A DNA stretch of 64,000 nucleotides, from positions 310,001 to 374,000 of the forward strand of contig JAEOAD010000794.1 of NCBI GenBank assembly GCA_036365145.1, given 5' to 3'. Source of the stretch: Orientallactaga sibirica (lineage: Eukaryota > Chordata > Mammalia > Rodentia > Dipodidae). Under the pieces are notes generated by a model, which was not told the origin of the DNA, ran no database searches, and was given only the letters and a program-made list of their open reading frames with translations. Positions 21,531 to 32,592 of the stretch are shown here, one piece after another. Position 1 is the stretch's first letter. Each line of letters opens with the position of its first letter. The position numbers were made by a program, and so were the translations under genes.

Positions 21531-21697
21531 TTTTTTTTGTTTGTTTTGTTTTTTGTTTTTTTTGAGGTAGGCTCTCACTGTAGCTCAGGCTGACCTGGAA
21601 TTCACTACGTCATCTCAGTGTGGCCTCAAACTCACGGTGATCCTTCTACCTCTGCCTCCCAAGTGCTGGGATTAAAGGCGTGCACCACCACGCCCGG
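21531..21697 (-). mobile_element. B1 SINE
   Basis: TSD CCCTTGCTCTTTTT (21517-21530) and CCCTTGTTCTTTTT (21698-21711), one mismatch. Confidence 0.95.
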
Positions 21698-21779
21698 CCC
21701 TTGTTCTTTTTGATATCATTTTAGCCTTCATACTAAGAATCTGTATAAATGGTGATGAACAGTGCCTACACAGCCTTAG

Positions 21780-22560
21780 TATATGTCAAAGCACCATCTA
21801 AGTGCCTTGGTGATATCAGCTCATTTAACACCCACAATAGCATGAGCTGCAGTCAGTTCTCATTATGAGCAGGAGTTATGTTCTGTAGTCACTGCCAACA
21901 CTGAATGGGTGAGTTCTGAACCTTCGCCCCAGGGGAATGACAGAGCAGGTTCCTGAAATCTCTGGTCACAACATTTTCATCAGTGGATGAATCCATAACC
22001 GTGCACTCTGTGTATTTCTGTTCAGACACTTGGTGTAATATAGGTTAATTTCCACACTGAACTCACAGCCAACAGCTGTACAGCTCGTGCCTGAATGAAG
22101 TTTCTCTGACATGTAGATGGCATGTCATCATTCTTGCTCTTAGGAGCACTCAGCAACAGTCAGCACTACCCTTTGGGGCATTTTACAGAAAAACCATCAA
22201 CACTACACATAGAAGTGTGAAAAGCATGGTGCACCACAAAATAAAAAAGATGCTTCTTTAAAGTTGGAGAACTGAAACAAGAAGGTGGAACATTGCTCCC
22301 TTGGACCTTGCCTGGGAACAGGTGTTTTGGGCACTTCTAATAATTTGCTCCTCTGTCAGTGACCATGAAAATAAAGCACATGTTGATTTCAGGGTTAAAA
22401 TAAATCTTAGCAGGTGGCTGAATTTGTAGACAAGGAACCTGTGACTAATGAGGGTTGACTGTATTATCCCTACTTTATAGATAGGACATGGAGATGTGGG
22501 GGAAAGGCCACTGGCTTTCTGAGGGTCATGTATCCAGGTAGTGCAGGGCAGTGTGACCGC
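21780..22560 (-). mobile_element. L2/MIR remnant split by a DNA transposon
   Basis: Left arm (21780-21849, ATATCAGCTCATTTAACACCC) and right arm (22462-22560, TTATCCCTACTTTATAGATAGG, GGGTCATGTATCCAGGTAGT) read as one antisense L2/MIR-like sequence when the intervening 612 bp are removed. Confidence 0.6.
21850..22461. mobile_element. Ancient DNA transposon fossil (Tigger/MER-like)
   Basis: The ends are imperfect inverted repeats: CAGTCAGTTCTCATTATGA at the left, and the complement of TAATGAGGGTTGACTG at the right, followed by TA. Internal text AATAAATCTTAGCAGGTGGC also fits an old non-autonomous DNA element. No transposase frame remains. Exact family unassigned. Confidence 0.6.
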
Positions 22561-22656
22561 TTTGTCCTTCTGGCTAAAGAGTCTGTGCTCTTACGAGGCA
22601 GGGTAGTGAGGTGGTTGAGTGGAGAGTGGTCCCTGCTGAGAGCTGGTTTCCATGTT

Positions 22657-22820
22657 TTTTATTTTTTCTTTTTTTCAGTTTTTCGAGGTAGGGTCTCACT
22701 CTAGCTCAGGCTGACCTGGAATTCACTATGTAGTGTTAGGGTGGCCGCGAACTCATGGTGATCCTCCTACCTCTGCCTCCCAAGTGCTGGGATTAAAGGC
22801 ATGCACCACCACACCCAGCT
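22657..22820 (-). mobile_element. B1 SINE
   Basis: TSD TGGTTTCCATGTT at 22644-22656 and 22821-22833. Confidence 0.95.
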
Positions 22821-22833
22821 TGGTTTCCATGTT

Positions 22834-23158
22834 ATGTGGGCTCTTATGAAGTAGATAGAGTGTACTGAGGACCATGGACTGAAGGAACATAGGGCATGGG
22901 GGTGGGAGTCTAGTTTGCCTGAGTATATCTGAGCTCTCTTCTAGCTTGTAATTGGGGCAGCAGTAGTCAACTCTGAGAGTTTCTCTGTAGCTTCCTGAGA
23001 TGAATGCCCTGCAAACAGATGTCACAGTGATTTAGGAAACACCCTTGGAGGGTCTTGGGTTTCCAAGGGAGCAGAGTAGTGGTCCAGAGCACAGGCTCTG
23101 CGGCCCCAACTTCTTGACTTTGACTCTTGGTGCTCTCATTTATTATCTGTGACCATGT
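22834..23158. other. Unassigned sequence
   Basis: Pre-insertion flank of the L1. Joined across the L1 and the later B1 it reads into a MIR (TGACTCAGTTTTTCATCTGT at 32511). Confidence 0.45.
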
Positions 23159-24345
23159 GTAACAATCTTTTTATAAAAAAAAATTTCCTTGAAAATTTTA
23201 TTTACTTATTTATTTTCAAAAAATTATTTTTATTAGATGTGGACATACTTAGTATGTAAACAACACATGTTGGTACCATCATTTCCCTCATCCGTGCCCC
23301 TTTTCTGAAGAGGCCCTCCTCATTGGGGATGCATATCAACCCCATGGGGATTGTGGGTCATGCATTGTGGGGGCAACAGTCAGTTATGGGGGAGAGACAA
23401 TGTCTCTGTGCATAATGTCCCAACTTGTGGCTCTAACAACTTTTCCACCCCCTCTTCTGCAAAATTCCCTGAGCCATGTTGGGTGCATTTTAAGTCTACT
23501 TCAGTGATGAGCTCTTAGGATCCTCTGGATCTCTGCTTTGGTAGGTGTTGAGTGTCCTCAGTGTCTATCTCCTTTACCCATGTGCTGATATCAGATTAAG
23601 ATTAGAAAGCAGCACTCTTGATCATTTCCCCATTCCTCTGTGGTTTCAGCTGGGGCTGGAGTGAAGTGTGCTGGGTCATTTATTTCCTCAGGTCCAGCTC
23701 CCATCTGAAAACAAAGCAAATTCTCCAGTGGAGAGTGAAGTGAGCACTGGTTAAATGGGATAACCATTATTAATTTAGAGAGAATTTAAAGGATATAGAC
23801 CCTCTTATAGCCCAAGATTAGTGGGAGCTTGACATTGGAAAGCAAAATCATTACCTGGATATGATTCTGACTTGTTTCCCAGTTCCAGATGTGGTTTCTT
23901 TTCCACTGAGTGGATCCATTAGCCAATCCAAGAGCAGTTGGTTACTCACCATGGCTGTGTGCCACTATTGCACTTGTGTGAGCATCATGGCAGGTGTTTC
24001 CTTCTGAGTAGCTTAGACTTTGAGTAGCTCAGACAGATGTTGGTCACTTTCCCCTGGTAGCTCATGTAGCGCCTTCCAGCACTAGATGGGCTAACTGTCT
24101 GGGGACTGGCTCTCTTCCAGATTCCAACCAGGTCTCTCCATGGTCCGTGCTGACAACGTATGATGTCTTCAGCAGTAAGGTCTTACTATTAACCTCTGGT
24201 GGGTAACCAAGTACTCTGACAGAAGTCTGTCTTGTTTGTTTTGGGAAACCTTGTATGTCTCTCCAATCAATAGCTCATTATGGATGTTAACTGCATCCTG
24301 TTGTAGGGAATTACAGGGCAGCACTAAGGAAAAATAAAAAAGAAA

Positions 24346-24497
24346 AATAGTCGGGTGTGGTGGTGCACACCTTTAATCCCAGCACTCAGGAGGCAGAGGT
24401 GGGAGAATCACTGTGAGTTCGAGGACACCCTGAGACTACATAGTGAATTCCAGGTCAGCCTGGGCCAAAGTGAGACTCTGCCTCCAAAAAAACCAAA

Positions 24498-24536
<39 letters not shown>

Positions 24537-24537
24537 A
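24346..24537 (+). mobile_element. B1 SINE with (AAAT)n tail, in L1
   Basis: Sense B1 (TCGGGTGTGGTGGTGCACAC) with an AAAT array at 24494-24537. The next B1 begins immediately after it. Confidence 0.93.
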
Positions 24538-24735
24538 TAGCCGGGTGTGGTGGTGCATGCCTTTAATCCCAGCATTTGGGAGGCAGAAATAGGAGGATTG
24601 CTATGAGTTCAAGACTACCCTGAGAATACCCAGTGAATTCCAGGTCAGCCTGAACTACAGTGAGACCCTACCTCAAAAGAAAGAAAATCGAAAAACCAAA
24701 ATAAATAAATAAAATAAAATAATAAAGAAAAAGAC
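24538..24735 (+). mobile_element. Second B1 SINE in tandem
   Basis: Starts AGCCGGGTGTGGTGGTGCAT directly in the tail of the preceding B1, the usual result of insertion into an A-rich tail. Confidence 0.93.
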
Positions 24736-25070
24736 AGAAAAAAAAGAAACAGGAGAAATTTAAGGTTAGGTCTCCAGGGCCCTTTGATTCAGGTGCTCCC
24801 CCTAAGGTCCTGTTGAGGGTTCAGCTTTTTAGTCTAATTTCCAGGATATAGGTTTCTATGGTACCAGTTCAATTTGGGTTCAGTTTTGTGTCCCCCCCCC
24901 ACCCTTCCCCTTCCTCCAGGCCCTACCCTCCATATTGTCAAACCTCCAGAAGCCATTCAGGTATGTCAGAAACTCTGGCTTATCCAGGTTAGGAACTATG
25001 GATGACTGAGACTATGTGATAATTGTCTTTCTGTGTGTGAGTTCATTTAGAATGATCTGTTCCAAGTTCA

Positions 25071-25101
<31 letters not shown>

Positions 25102-25786
25102 TTCATTGTGTCATTTTTTTTTTTTTTTGTTACTGCTGAGTAGAATTCCATCATGCAGATATACCATATCTTGGTTATCCATTCATCCAATGATGGGAAC
25201 CTGGGTTGATTCTAGTTCTTAGCTATTATGAATTGAGCAGCTATAAATATGGTTGAGCAAATATCACTGAACTGAGGTGTGGAGATTTTAGGGTAAATGC
25301 ACAGTAATGGAATAACAGGGTATGTTGGTAACTATATTCATTCTTTTCAGGAGTCTCCATATTGATTTCCATAGTGGTTGTACCAGCTTACATTCCCACC
25401 AACAGTGAATGAGTGTTCCTATTTCACCACATCCTCATCGACATTTGTTTTCATTTGATTTTTTAATGTTTCCTATCCTTACTGGGGTAAGGTGGAATCT
25501 CATAGTTGTTTTAATTTGCATTTCCCTAATGGTTAGGGATGTTGAACATTTTCTTAAGTGTATGTTAGCCATTTGTAATTCTTCCTCTAAGAACTCCCTA
25601 TTCAGTTCTCTGCCCCACTCTAGGAGTGGGTTGTTTGATTTTTTTTATTGTTTCTTTTTTTTGAGTTTTTTGTAGATTCTAGATATTAGGCTTCTGTCAG
25701 TGGTATAGCTGGTGAAGATTTTCTCCCACTTAGTGGGTAATCTATTGGCTCTGGTTATGGTATGTTTGTCTGTGCAAAAGCTTTTT

Positions 25787-25794
25787 TTTATATT

Positions 25795-25825
<31 letters not shown>

Positions 25826-26019
25826 TTCATTTATTTATTTTGTGAGAGAGAGAGAGAGAGAAAGAGAATGGGCATGCCAGGGCCTCCAGCCACTGCAAAC
25901 AAACTCCAGATGCATGCGCCCCCTTGTGCATCTGGCTTACGTGGGTCCTGGAGAGTTGAACCGGGATTCCTTGGTTTTGGAGGCAAACACCTTAACTGCT
26001 AAGCCATCTCTCCAGCCCA
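25787..26019 (-). mobile_element. Dip-like SINE, variant A, in L1 ORF2
   Basis: TSD GCAAAAGCTTTTT at 25774-25786 and 26020-26032. The tail is expanded as TTTA repeats. Confidence 0.95.
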
Positions 26020-26660
26020 GCAAAAGCTTTTTAGCTTCATGATATTCCCATTGGTTCAGTGCTTGTTTAATTTCCTGGGCTACTGGGGTTTTGTTCAGGA
26101 AGACTTTTCCTATCCTATATCATGGAGCATGCCTCCTGTGTTTTCTTCCAGTAGTTGAAGAGTTTCAGGTCTTATATTGAAGTCTTTAATCCATTTGGAC
26201 TTGAGTTTTGTGTATGGTGAAATGAGTGGGTCTAATTTCATTTTTCTACATATGGTCATCCACGTTGTCCAACATCATTTGTTGAAGATGCTGTCTTTTC
26301 TCCAGCCTACATTATTGGCACCTTTGTCAAAGATCAGGTAGCTGTAGTTACTTGACCTAAGATCTGGGTCTTCAATTCTGTTCCATTGTTCTATGTTTTT
26401 GTTTTTATTCCAGTACCCTATTTTTTTTTATTACTATGGTTTTTAAATATAGCTTTAGATAAGGTATGGTGATACCTCCAGAGATGTTTGTTTGTTTGTT
26501 TGTTTTTGCTGAGGGTATGTTTGGATATCTGAGGCCTGATGCCATTCCACATGAATTTTGAGATCATTTTTTCAATCTCTGCAAAGAATGATGCTGGTAT
26601 TTTTATTGGTATTGAGTTAAATCTGTACATTGCTTTTGGTAGAATTGCCATTTTCACAAT

Positions 26661-26805
26661 TTTTTTTTCAAGGTAGGGTTTCACTCTGGTCCAGGCTGAC
26701 CTGGAATTAACTATGTAGTCTCAGGGTGGCCTTGAACTTATGGCAATCCTCCTACCTCTGCCTCCCAAGTGCTGGGATTAAAGGCATGCACCACCATGCC
26801 CAGCT
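26661..26805 (-). mobile_element. B1 SINE in L1 ORF2
   Basis: TSD GCCATTTTCACAAT at 26647-26660 and 26806-26819. Confidence 0.95.
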
Positions 26806-29800
26806 GCCATTTTCACAATATTAATTCTACCTATCCAGGAACATGGGATGTCTTTCCATCTTCTCAAGTCATTCTCAATTTCTTTCTTGAGTTTTTTAAA
26901 TGTTTTCATTAAAGGTCTTTAACATCCTTGGTTTGTGTTATTCCAAGATATTTAATTTTTTTGTTGCTATTGAAAATGGAACATCCTCACTGATTTCTTT
27001 CTCTGTATATTTGTCCTTTGCATATAGAAAATCTACTGATTTTTGTATCCTGCTACTTTATTGAAGGAATTAATCACCTTTAGAAGTTTTGAGATGGAGA
27101 CTTTCAGGTCACTTATGTACAGGATCATGTGATCTACGAATAGGGCTAACTTGACTTCTTCCTTTCCAATTTGAACCCCTTTTATTTCTTTCTTCTATCT
27201 TATTGCTTGGGCTAGTACTTCTAGTATTATGTTGAAGAGCAGTGGTGAGAGTGGGCACCCCTGCCTTATTCCTGATCTCAGAGGAACTCTATGAGACTTT
27301 CCCCATTAAGTATTATTTGGGCTTAGGTGCTTTATATATAGCCTTTATTGTGTTGAGATATAAACTCTGCATGCCTATTCTTTCCAGTGTTTTGGTCATG
27401 AAGTGGTGTTATATTTTGTCAAAGGCCTTCTCTGAATCAATTGAGGTGATCATATGGTTCTTAAGGTTAAGTTTATTTATGTGGTGTATTATGTTGGCCA
27501 ATTTCCATATGTTGAACCATCCCTGAAACCCTTGGATGAAGCCTATTTGTCCAAAGTGGCTAATGTTTTTGATGTGTTGTTGAATTTGGTTTGCAAGGAT
27601 TTGTTCAGGATCTTTGCATCTAAGTTCACTAGGGATATAGGCCTATAATTTTCTTTTCTTGTTGCATCTCTGTCTGGTTTTGGTATTAGGGTGATGCTAG
27701 CTTTATAAAAGGAGCTGGTCTCCTATTATGCAAAGCAGTTTGAGAAAACTTGGTTTCAGTTGTTCAATGAAGGTTTGATAGAATTCAGCTGAGATGCCAT
27801 CTGGTCCTGGACTTTTCCTTTTGGGGAGGCTTTTGATTACCTTTTCCATCTCCATGGAAGTGATAGGTTTGTTTAGGAGATTATTCTGCTCTGAGTTTAG
27901 TTTTGGTAGGTGGTATGTGTCTGGAAGTTCATCTCAGCAAACCTGAAGCTGTCTGCTACATATGCCCTGATGAGTCTTCCAATTTTATTGATGTCTGTTG
28001 TGATCTCTCCTTTTTCATTTCTAATTTTGTTAATTTGAGACTTCTCTTTTTTTGCTTGATCAAATTGGCCAGGGGTTTGTCAATATTTTTTCTTTTTTCA
28101 AAGAACCAGCTCTTTATTTCATTGATTTTTTTAAAACTGTTTTCTTAGTTTCCAGTTATTAATATCTGCTCTAATCTTTATTATTTATTTCCATCTGGAG
28201 CTCTTTGGGTTGGATTCTTGTTGTTTCTCCAGTGCCTTTAGGTGGACAGTTAGGGTATTAATTTGGGATCTCTCTGTCTTTGTAATGAAGGCATTTAGTG
28301 CTATGAATTTTCCCCTTAGGACTGCCTTCATTGTGTTCCATAAGTTTTGGTAGGTTGTGTTTTCATTATCATTAAATTCTAGGAATTTTACAGTTTCTTT
28401 TTTTATTTCTTCTATGACCCATTCATTGCTTAAAAGTGTGTAGTTTAGTCTCCAGGAGCTGGTGGAGTTCTTGATGTGTCTCTTGTTGTTAATTTTCAGC
28501 TTTAAAGCATTGTGATCTGACATGATGCATGAAGTTACTTCAACTTTCCTGACTTTATGGCCTAATATATGGTCAATTTTGGAGAAGGTTCCATGGGCTG
28601 TTAAAAAGAATGTGTGTTCTGTAGAGTTGGGGTGGAAGGCTCTGTAGATGTCCATTAGGTCTAGTTTATGTATGATATTTTTGACCTCTATTATTTCCCT
28701 GTTGATTTTCTGCTTGGATGATCTGTCTATTGATGATAGTGGAGTATTGAAGTCTCCGACTATGATGGTTTTGGTGTTTATTTCTGTTTTGTTGTCAAGT
28801 AGATTTTGTTTTATAAACTGTGGTGCACCTGTGTTTTTCACATTTATATTTATGATTGTGATGTGCTCATGTTGGATCATTCCGTTGATGAACAAGAAGT
28901 GGCCTTCTTTGTCCTTTTTCATTACTTTTGGTTTGAAGTCTATTTTATCAGATATTAACATAGCAACACCTGCTTGTTTTTTATTTCCATTTGCTTGGAA
29001 TAACATTTTCCATCCTTTCACCCTGAGGAAGTGTCTATCTTTAGTGGTGAGGTGGGTTTCTTGAAGACAGCAAATAGAAGGGTCCATTTTTTTTTGATCC
29101 ACCCTGATAACTTATGTCTTTTGATGGGTGAGTTAAGACCATTAATATTTAAGGTCATTACTGTGAGGTTTGAATTAATTCCTGCCATGATGAGGTGTTT
29201 TATGGGGTTTGGTGCTTTCTTGTGTTTGTACCATGTTGAGCCTGGTCTATTTTGGTTATTGTGATCTTCTTCCTACTGAATCTTTAGATTGGTTGTTTGA
29301 CTTTTCTGTGTGGAATATTCCCTGAAGTATTGTCTATAGGTTTGGCTTTGTGTTCATATATTGATAGAGTTGACTTCTTTCATGGAAAGTTTTCCTTTCA
29401 CCATCTATTATGAGGGATACTTTTGCTGGGTAGAGTAACTTGGGTTGGAAGCCATAGTTTTTTAGACTTTGAAGTGTTCCATTCTAGGCCCTTCTGGCTT
29501 TCAGGGTTTCCACTGAGAAATCTGACACAATTCTGATGGGATTGCCTTTGTATGTTATGAGTTGTTTCTGTCTTGCTGCTTTTAAAACTCTCTCTTTGTT
29601 TTCAGTATTAAGAGTTTTAACTATGATGTGTCTTGGACAGTTTTTTCTTTGGTCCTGTCTGGTGTTCTGTGGCTTCTTGTATCTGGATGGGCCTCTCTTT
29701 TGAGAGATTTGGAAAATTTTCTTCAATAATTTTGTTGAATATGTTCTCTATGCCTCTGTTCTGGATTTCCTTTTCTACTGGTATACCCATCATCTGGATG

Positions 29801-30000
29801 TTTCTTCATTTTAGGGTATCCCAGACTTACAGACAATAAACCATGATATTTCCCTCTCCTCCCCCATTCCTTTTCATATTCTTCTGTTCACTTGATTTTT
29901 TGAACTTAGTGAAGTTTTGGCCTCCTGATTAATTTCTTCTGTATTGTCTTCCACATGAGTAACTCTGTTAGTGAGGGGTTCTAGAGAGGTTTTTTTCTTT

Positions 30001-31480
30001 TTTAAAAAAAAATTATTGACAACTTCTGCAGTTCAAGTTCTAGACTTACAGACAAGTTAAACCAGTCCTTTTGATAGTCCTGGTTTCCATCTCAGGTCTC
30101 CTGCAACCCCCCATCTTCCTCTTTCAGCCTAAGTCCACTTCTCCATCAGCGGCTCCTATGCAACTCCCATTCCATGCCATGCTCTCCATTAGTCTCTCAG
30201 TCAACTTTTAATTTGATGTCATCACCTTCCTTAAGATTCAATAGCAGTTTTTCTCCTATTATGAGGGTCTTACAAATTTAAGGTCTTGCCTGGTGCTGTG
30301 AGGTCATGGATATTGCCAAGGCCTAATTTCTGTCTGGACAGTTACATTGTAAGGAGTCATACCCTTCCTTTGGCTCTTACATTCTTTACCCTTTAATGTT
30401 GCAGACCTTCAGGTTCTCTGAGATGAACTTCCCAATCTTACCCCAATGGCAGGGAGCCTGAGCCTTGGAGGGTGTGACAGAGATGTTTCAGTGCTGGATC
30501 TCAAACCTCCTCCATTCCTTCTTCTCAGCACTAAAACATGTTGCCTTTCATTTGATGTTATCCCAGTGGTCATCTCCATCTGACAACATTGAAGCTTTTC
30601 TTAACTGGAGCCTTGGAGGGTGTGACAGAGATGTTTCAGTGCTGGACACTCCTCCATTCCTTCTTCTCAGCACTATGTTGTATCATTAATATCTCCATCT
30701 GAATAATGAACATTAATATGTGAATATGAACATTAAGTGCTTTCAGGGCAGTTTGGTGGGAATAATATATACATTTAGCCAGACAAGAGCAGGCTTTATA
30801 CCTCTAAGGCTCATGACCTCCCCTGCCATAGACTTTTGATTAGTTTTTTTCACAAGCAGGCATGTATTCCCTCCCATAGAGAAGGCCTTCAGTCCAATTA
30901 GGGAGCAGTTGGTTTCCCCAAAAGCAGACATGCCACTATTGCATCCATTTGGTCATTGGGCCTGACTGGCCAAACTTGAGGTTTCCAGTGTCCACTATTT
31001 TCACTGCTGATGATTTCTGTCTCCCATAGGGCTGCATGCAGTGCAGCTTTTTCCAGCTTTTAGTTGGCTGGTCTACAGGGAGAAGGTTTTCTGTTCAGTA
31101 CCAGCTTGCTTTCTCAGTGACCTTGCCACTCAGGCAAGAGAGGTCTTCAGAAATGGGACCTTGCCATGGGAAACCAAGGGCTTTGGCAATAGCCTTTAAT
31201 GTTTTGGAGGCTACAGGGATCTCCCTGGGCAAAAACTCACTGGAAGGTATCACATCCCAGGCACTGAAAGGTTTCTAGTAACAATCTATAGCTTCTGGAT
31301 GTGCCATTATTCAAAAAAGTAGGTTTACATAAGTCTTATTCAGAATATCTTGAATTTGGATTGACCCCCTCCCTGCCCTTCTTTTCCACACTCTCTTCCC
31401 CTGGCCTCGCGTATGCCTTTCCCCTCCCTGTAATCTTACTATCCCCTTAAGTCCTTCCCTTTCCTCCCTCCCTTATTTTT
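30001..31480 (-). mobile_element. L1 3'UTR fragment nested in ORF1
   Basis: About 1.48 kb of text unrelated to ORF1 but related to the L1 3'UTR fragments elsewhere (CATGCCACTATTGCATCC, TAGTTGGCTGG…). It accounts for the excess length of ORF1. Same orientation as its host. No clear TSD; the shared GTTCTA at the two edges is too short to decide. Contains a direct duplication described separately. Confidence 0.65.
30460..30690. repeat. 148-bp-spaced direct duplication
   Basis: GAGCCTTGGAGGGTGTGACA and its continuation through TTTCAGTGCTGGA occur at 30460 and again at 30608. Each is followed by CTCCTCCATTCCTTCTTCTC AGCACTA. The second copy lacks a short segment. Confidence 0.9.
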
Positions 31481-31984
31481 ATAAGTTCTATTTGATTTTT
31501 GTTTTCTGTTGTGTTATTTTGCATTGTGCCAATCTCTCTTTTGAGGTACAATTTCAGTTAGAGTTCTGATTTTCTTGATGCTTCCTGGAATTCATTCTTA
31601 CATTTGATCAAGTCTTCATTAAGCTTAATCAATCGGTTGTTGAGATCTTCCATTTCTTGACTCACCTTCAACTCATTCATATCTCTTTTGAGGGTTCTAA
31701 CATTTTCTTCAATCAAGTTGAGCCTGTTGTCAAAAGCTGAAGCTCTAAGAGATGATTCTGCTCCATTTCATTGATACAATTGTTGGTTCTTTGATGTTTT
31801 GCATCCAGTTCAGCGATTCTTTTGATCAGGGTCTCATTGGTTGTTGTGTTTTCATTTTGGGATTAAATTTCTATTGATTTCTCTGTGATTTCATTGGAGG
31901 CTTCCATTCTAGGACTAGGCATCCTTGGTGGAGATCTCTCAGTTTTCTGACTTTTGTTGACATTTTTGCATTGTTGTCTACCCA

Positions 31985-32338
31985 TTTTAGGGAGACTATT
32001 TTATTGATGAGGAAGCAGTTTTGTTTTTGGTCCATGCACCCTCTGACTCAGGTGAACAGGGATGTTGGTACCCAATGTCCAGTCAGGATACCAGAGCAAA
32101 AGGCCTGATTCCACAGCTCACACAAGGACCAGGCCTCCCCAAACTAGGCACAATGGGGCCTACAAGTGGAACTGGGAGGAGTCAGGGAACAGTGATCTGG
32201 CCTACCATCTCCATGCACACCTTGTGGCGCAGGGTGTCAGGGCCTGGGAGAAGCTGGGAAACAGGGATCTGGCCTACTCACTCCCAGCTGCACCCACATA
32301 CTGTCTGGTGCAGGGACCTAGGACCAGGGAACCATGAG
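31985..32338 (-). promoter_or_regulatory. L1 5'UTR with ~71-bp repeats
   Basis: Upstream of ORF1. A motif reading GGGAAC…GATCTGGCCTAC on the plus strand recurs with starts at 32185 and 32256, and a truncated GGGAACC at 32328 (spacing 71 and 72). This resembles the tandem promoter monomers of rodent L1s. Transcription start not determined. Confidence 0.65.
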
Positions 32339-32360
32339 TAACAATCTTTTTATGACTCAT

Positions 32361-32509
32361 TTTTTTTTTTTTTTGAGCTAGGGTCTCATTCTAGCCAAGG
32401 CTGACCTGGAATTCACTATGTCACCTCAGGGTGGCCTCAAACTCATGGTGATCCTCCTACCTCTGCCTCCTGAGTGCTGGGATTAAAGGCATGTGCCACC
32501 ACACCCTGC
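32361..32509 (-). mobile_element. B1 SINE beside the L1
   Basis: TSD ATGACTCA at 32353-32360 and 32510-32517. Inserted at the edge of the L1 TSD. Confidence 0.94.
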
Positions 32510-32514
32510 ATGAC

Positions 32515-32591
32515 TCAGTTTTTCATCTGTGAAATGGGGCTAATAAAATACCCATCTACTGAATGATTGTGAAGATTAGATAGGTACACAT
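32515..32591 (+). mobile_element. MIR remnant
   Basis: CTCAGTTTTTCATCTGTGAA and ATGGGGCTAATAAAATACCC are the sense MIR core. Confidence 0.75.
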
Positions 32592-32592
32592 A

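Larger units (their letters stand above)
23175..25011 (-). other. L1 3'UTR
   Basis: Follows the ORF2 stop and ends in the A-rich tail. About 1.4 kb once two B1 insertions are subtracted. It shares wording with the solitary fragments at 1.1, 30.0, 51.7 and 53.2 kb (for example GCCACTATTGCACTTGTG), which identifies those as L1 3'UTR pieces. Confidence 0.75.
25012..29188 (-). pseudogene. L1 ORF2 pseudogene (endonuclease-reverse transcriptase)
   Basis: ORF2 normally encodes an N-terminal APE-type endonuclease and a reverse transcriptase that copy L1 RNA at the target site. Here the start ATG reads from 29188 and the stop is at 25012-25014. After subtracting the SINE and B1 insertions about 3.77 kb remains, close to the usual ORF2 length. 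The longest open part is 28185-29102. Counted from 29102, it shows the endonuclease motifs CCLQETH (Glu15), VGDFN (Asp117, Asn119) and SDHNAL (Asp196, His197), and a KIDHIL motif. A 9-A run at 29091-29099 puts the first ~30 codons in a different frame from this block. A GAA-to-TAA-type stop ends it after SSRWK. Further breaks prevent any long frame across the RT region. Confidence 0.88.
29334..31984 (-). pseudogene. L1 ORF1 pseudogene (RNA-binding protein), interrupted
   Basis: ORF1 encodes the trimeric RNA chaperone that coats L1 RNA. The start ATG is at 31982-31984 and begins MGRQQCKNVNKSQKT, an L1 ORF1-type N-terminus. A coiled-coil region follows (IKRIAELDAKHQ, MEDLNNRLIKLNEDL). The C-terminal RNA-binding part is read at 29484-29726 (NCPRHIIVKTLNTENKERVL, ITYKGNPIRIVSDFS, ETLKARRA). 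Lesions: an early stop after ITEKSIEI, a ~1.5 kb L1 fragment at about 30001-31480, a frameshift just before the RNA-binding block, and a TAG at 29484-29486 where the family normally has Trp after KARRA. The frame then continues through LYPAKVSL to a stop at 29334-29336. Confidence 0.85.
23175..32338 (-). mobile_element. Near full-length LINE-1 with nested insertions
   Basis: The element is on the minus strand. It is flanked by a 16-bp TSD GTAACAATCTTTTTAT at 23159-23174 and 32339-32354. The match extends a further six bases (ACCATG) outward after one mismatch. Layout from its 5' end: 5'UTR 31985-32338, ORF1 from 31984 down to a stop at 29334-29336, ORF2 from 29188 down to a stop at 25012-25014, and a long 3'UTR to an A-rich tail near 23175. 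Later insertions are two B1s in the 3'UTR, a Dip-like SINE and a B1 in ORF2, and an L1 fragment in ORF1. Both ORFs are broken, so it is not autonomous. Confidence 0.9.

Noticed and set aside
28648..29064. 138-codon plus-strand open frame
   Set aside because: Antisense of the L1 ORF2 endonuclease region.
32021..32341. Two plus-strand frames of about 90-106 codons
   Set aside because: They run through the GC-richer repeats of the L1 5'UTR in antisense; repeat structure explains them.
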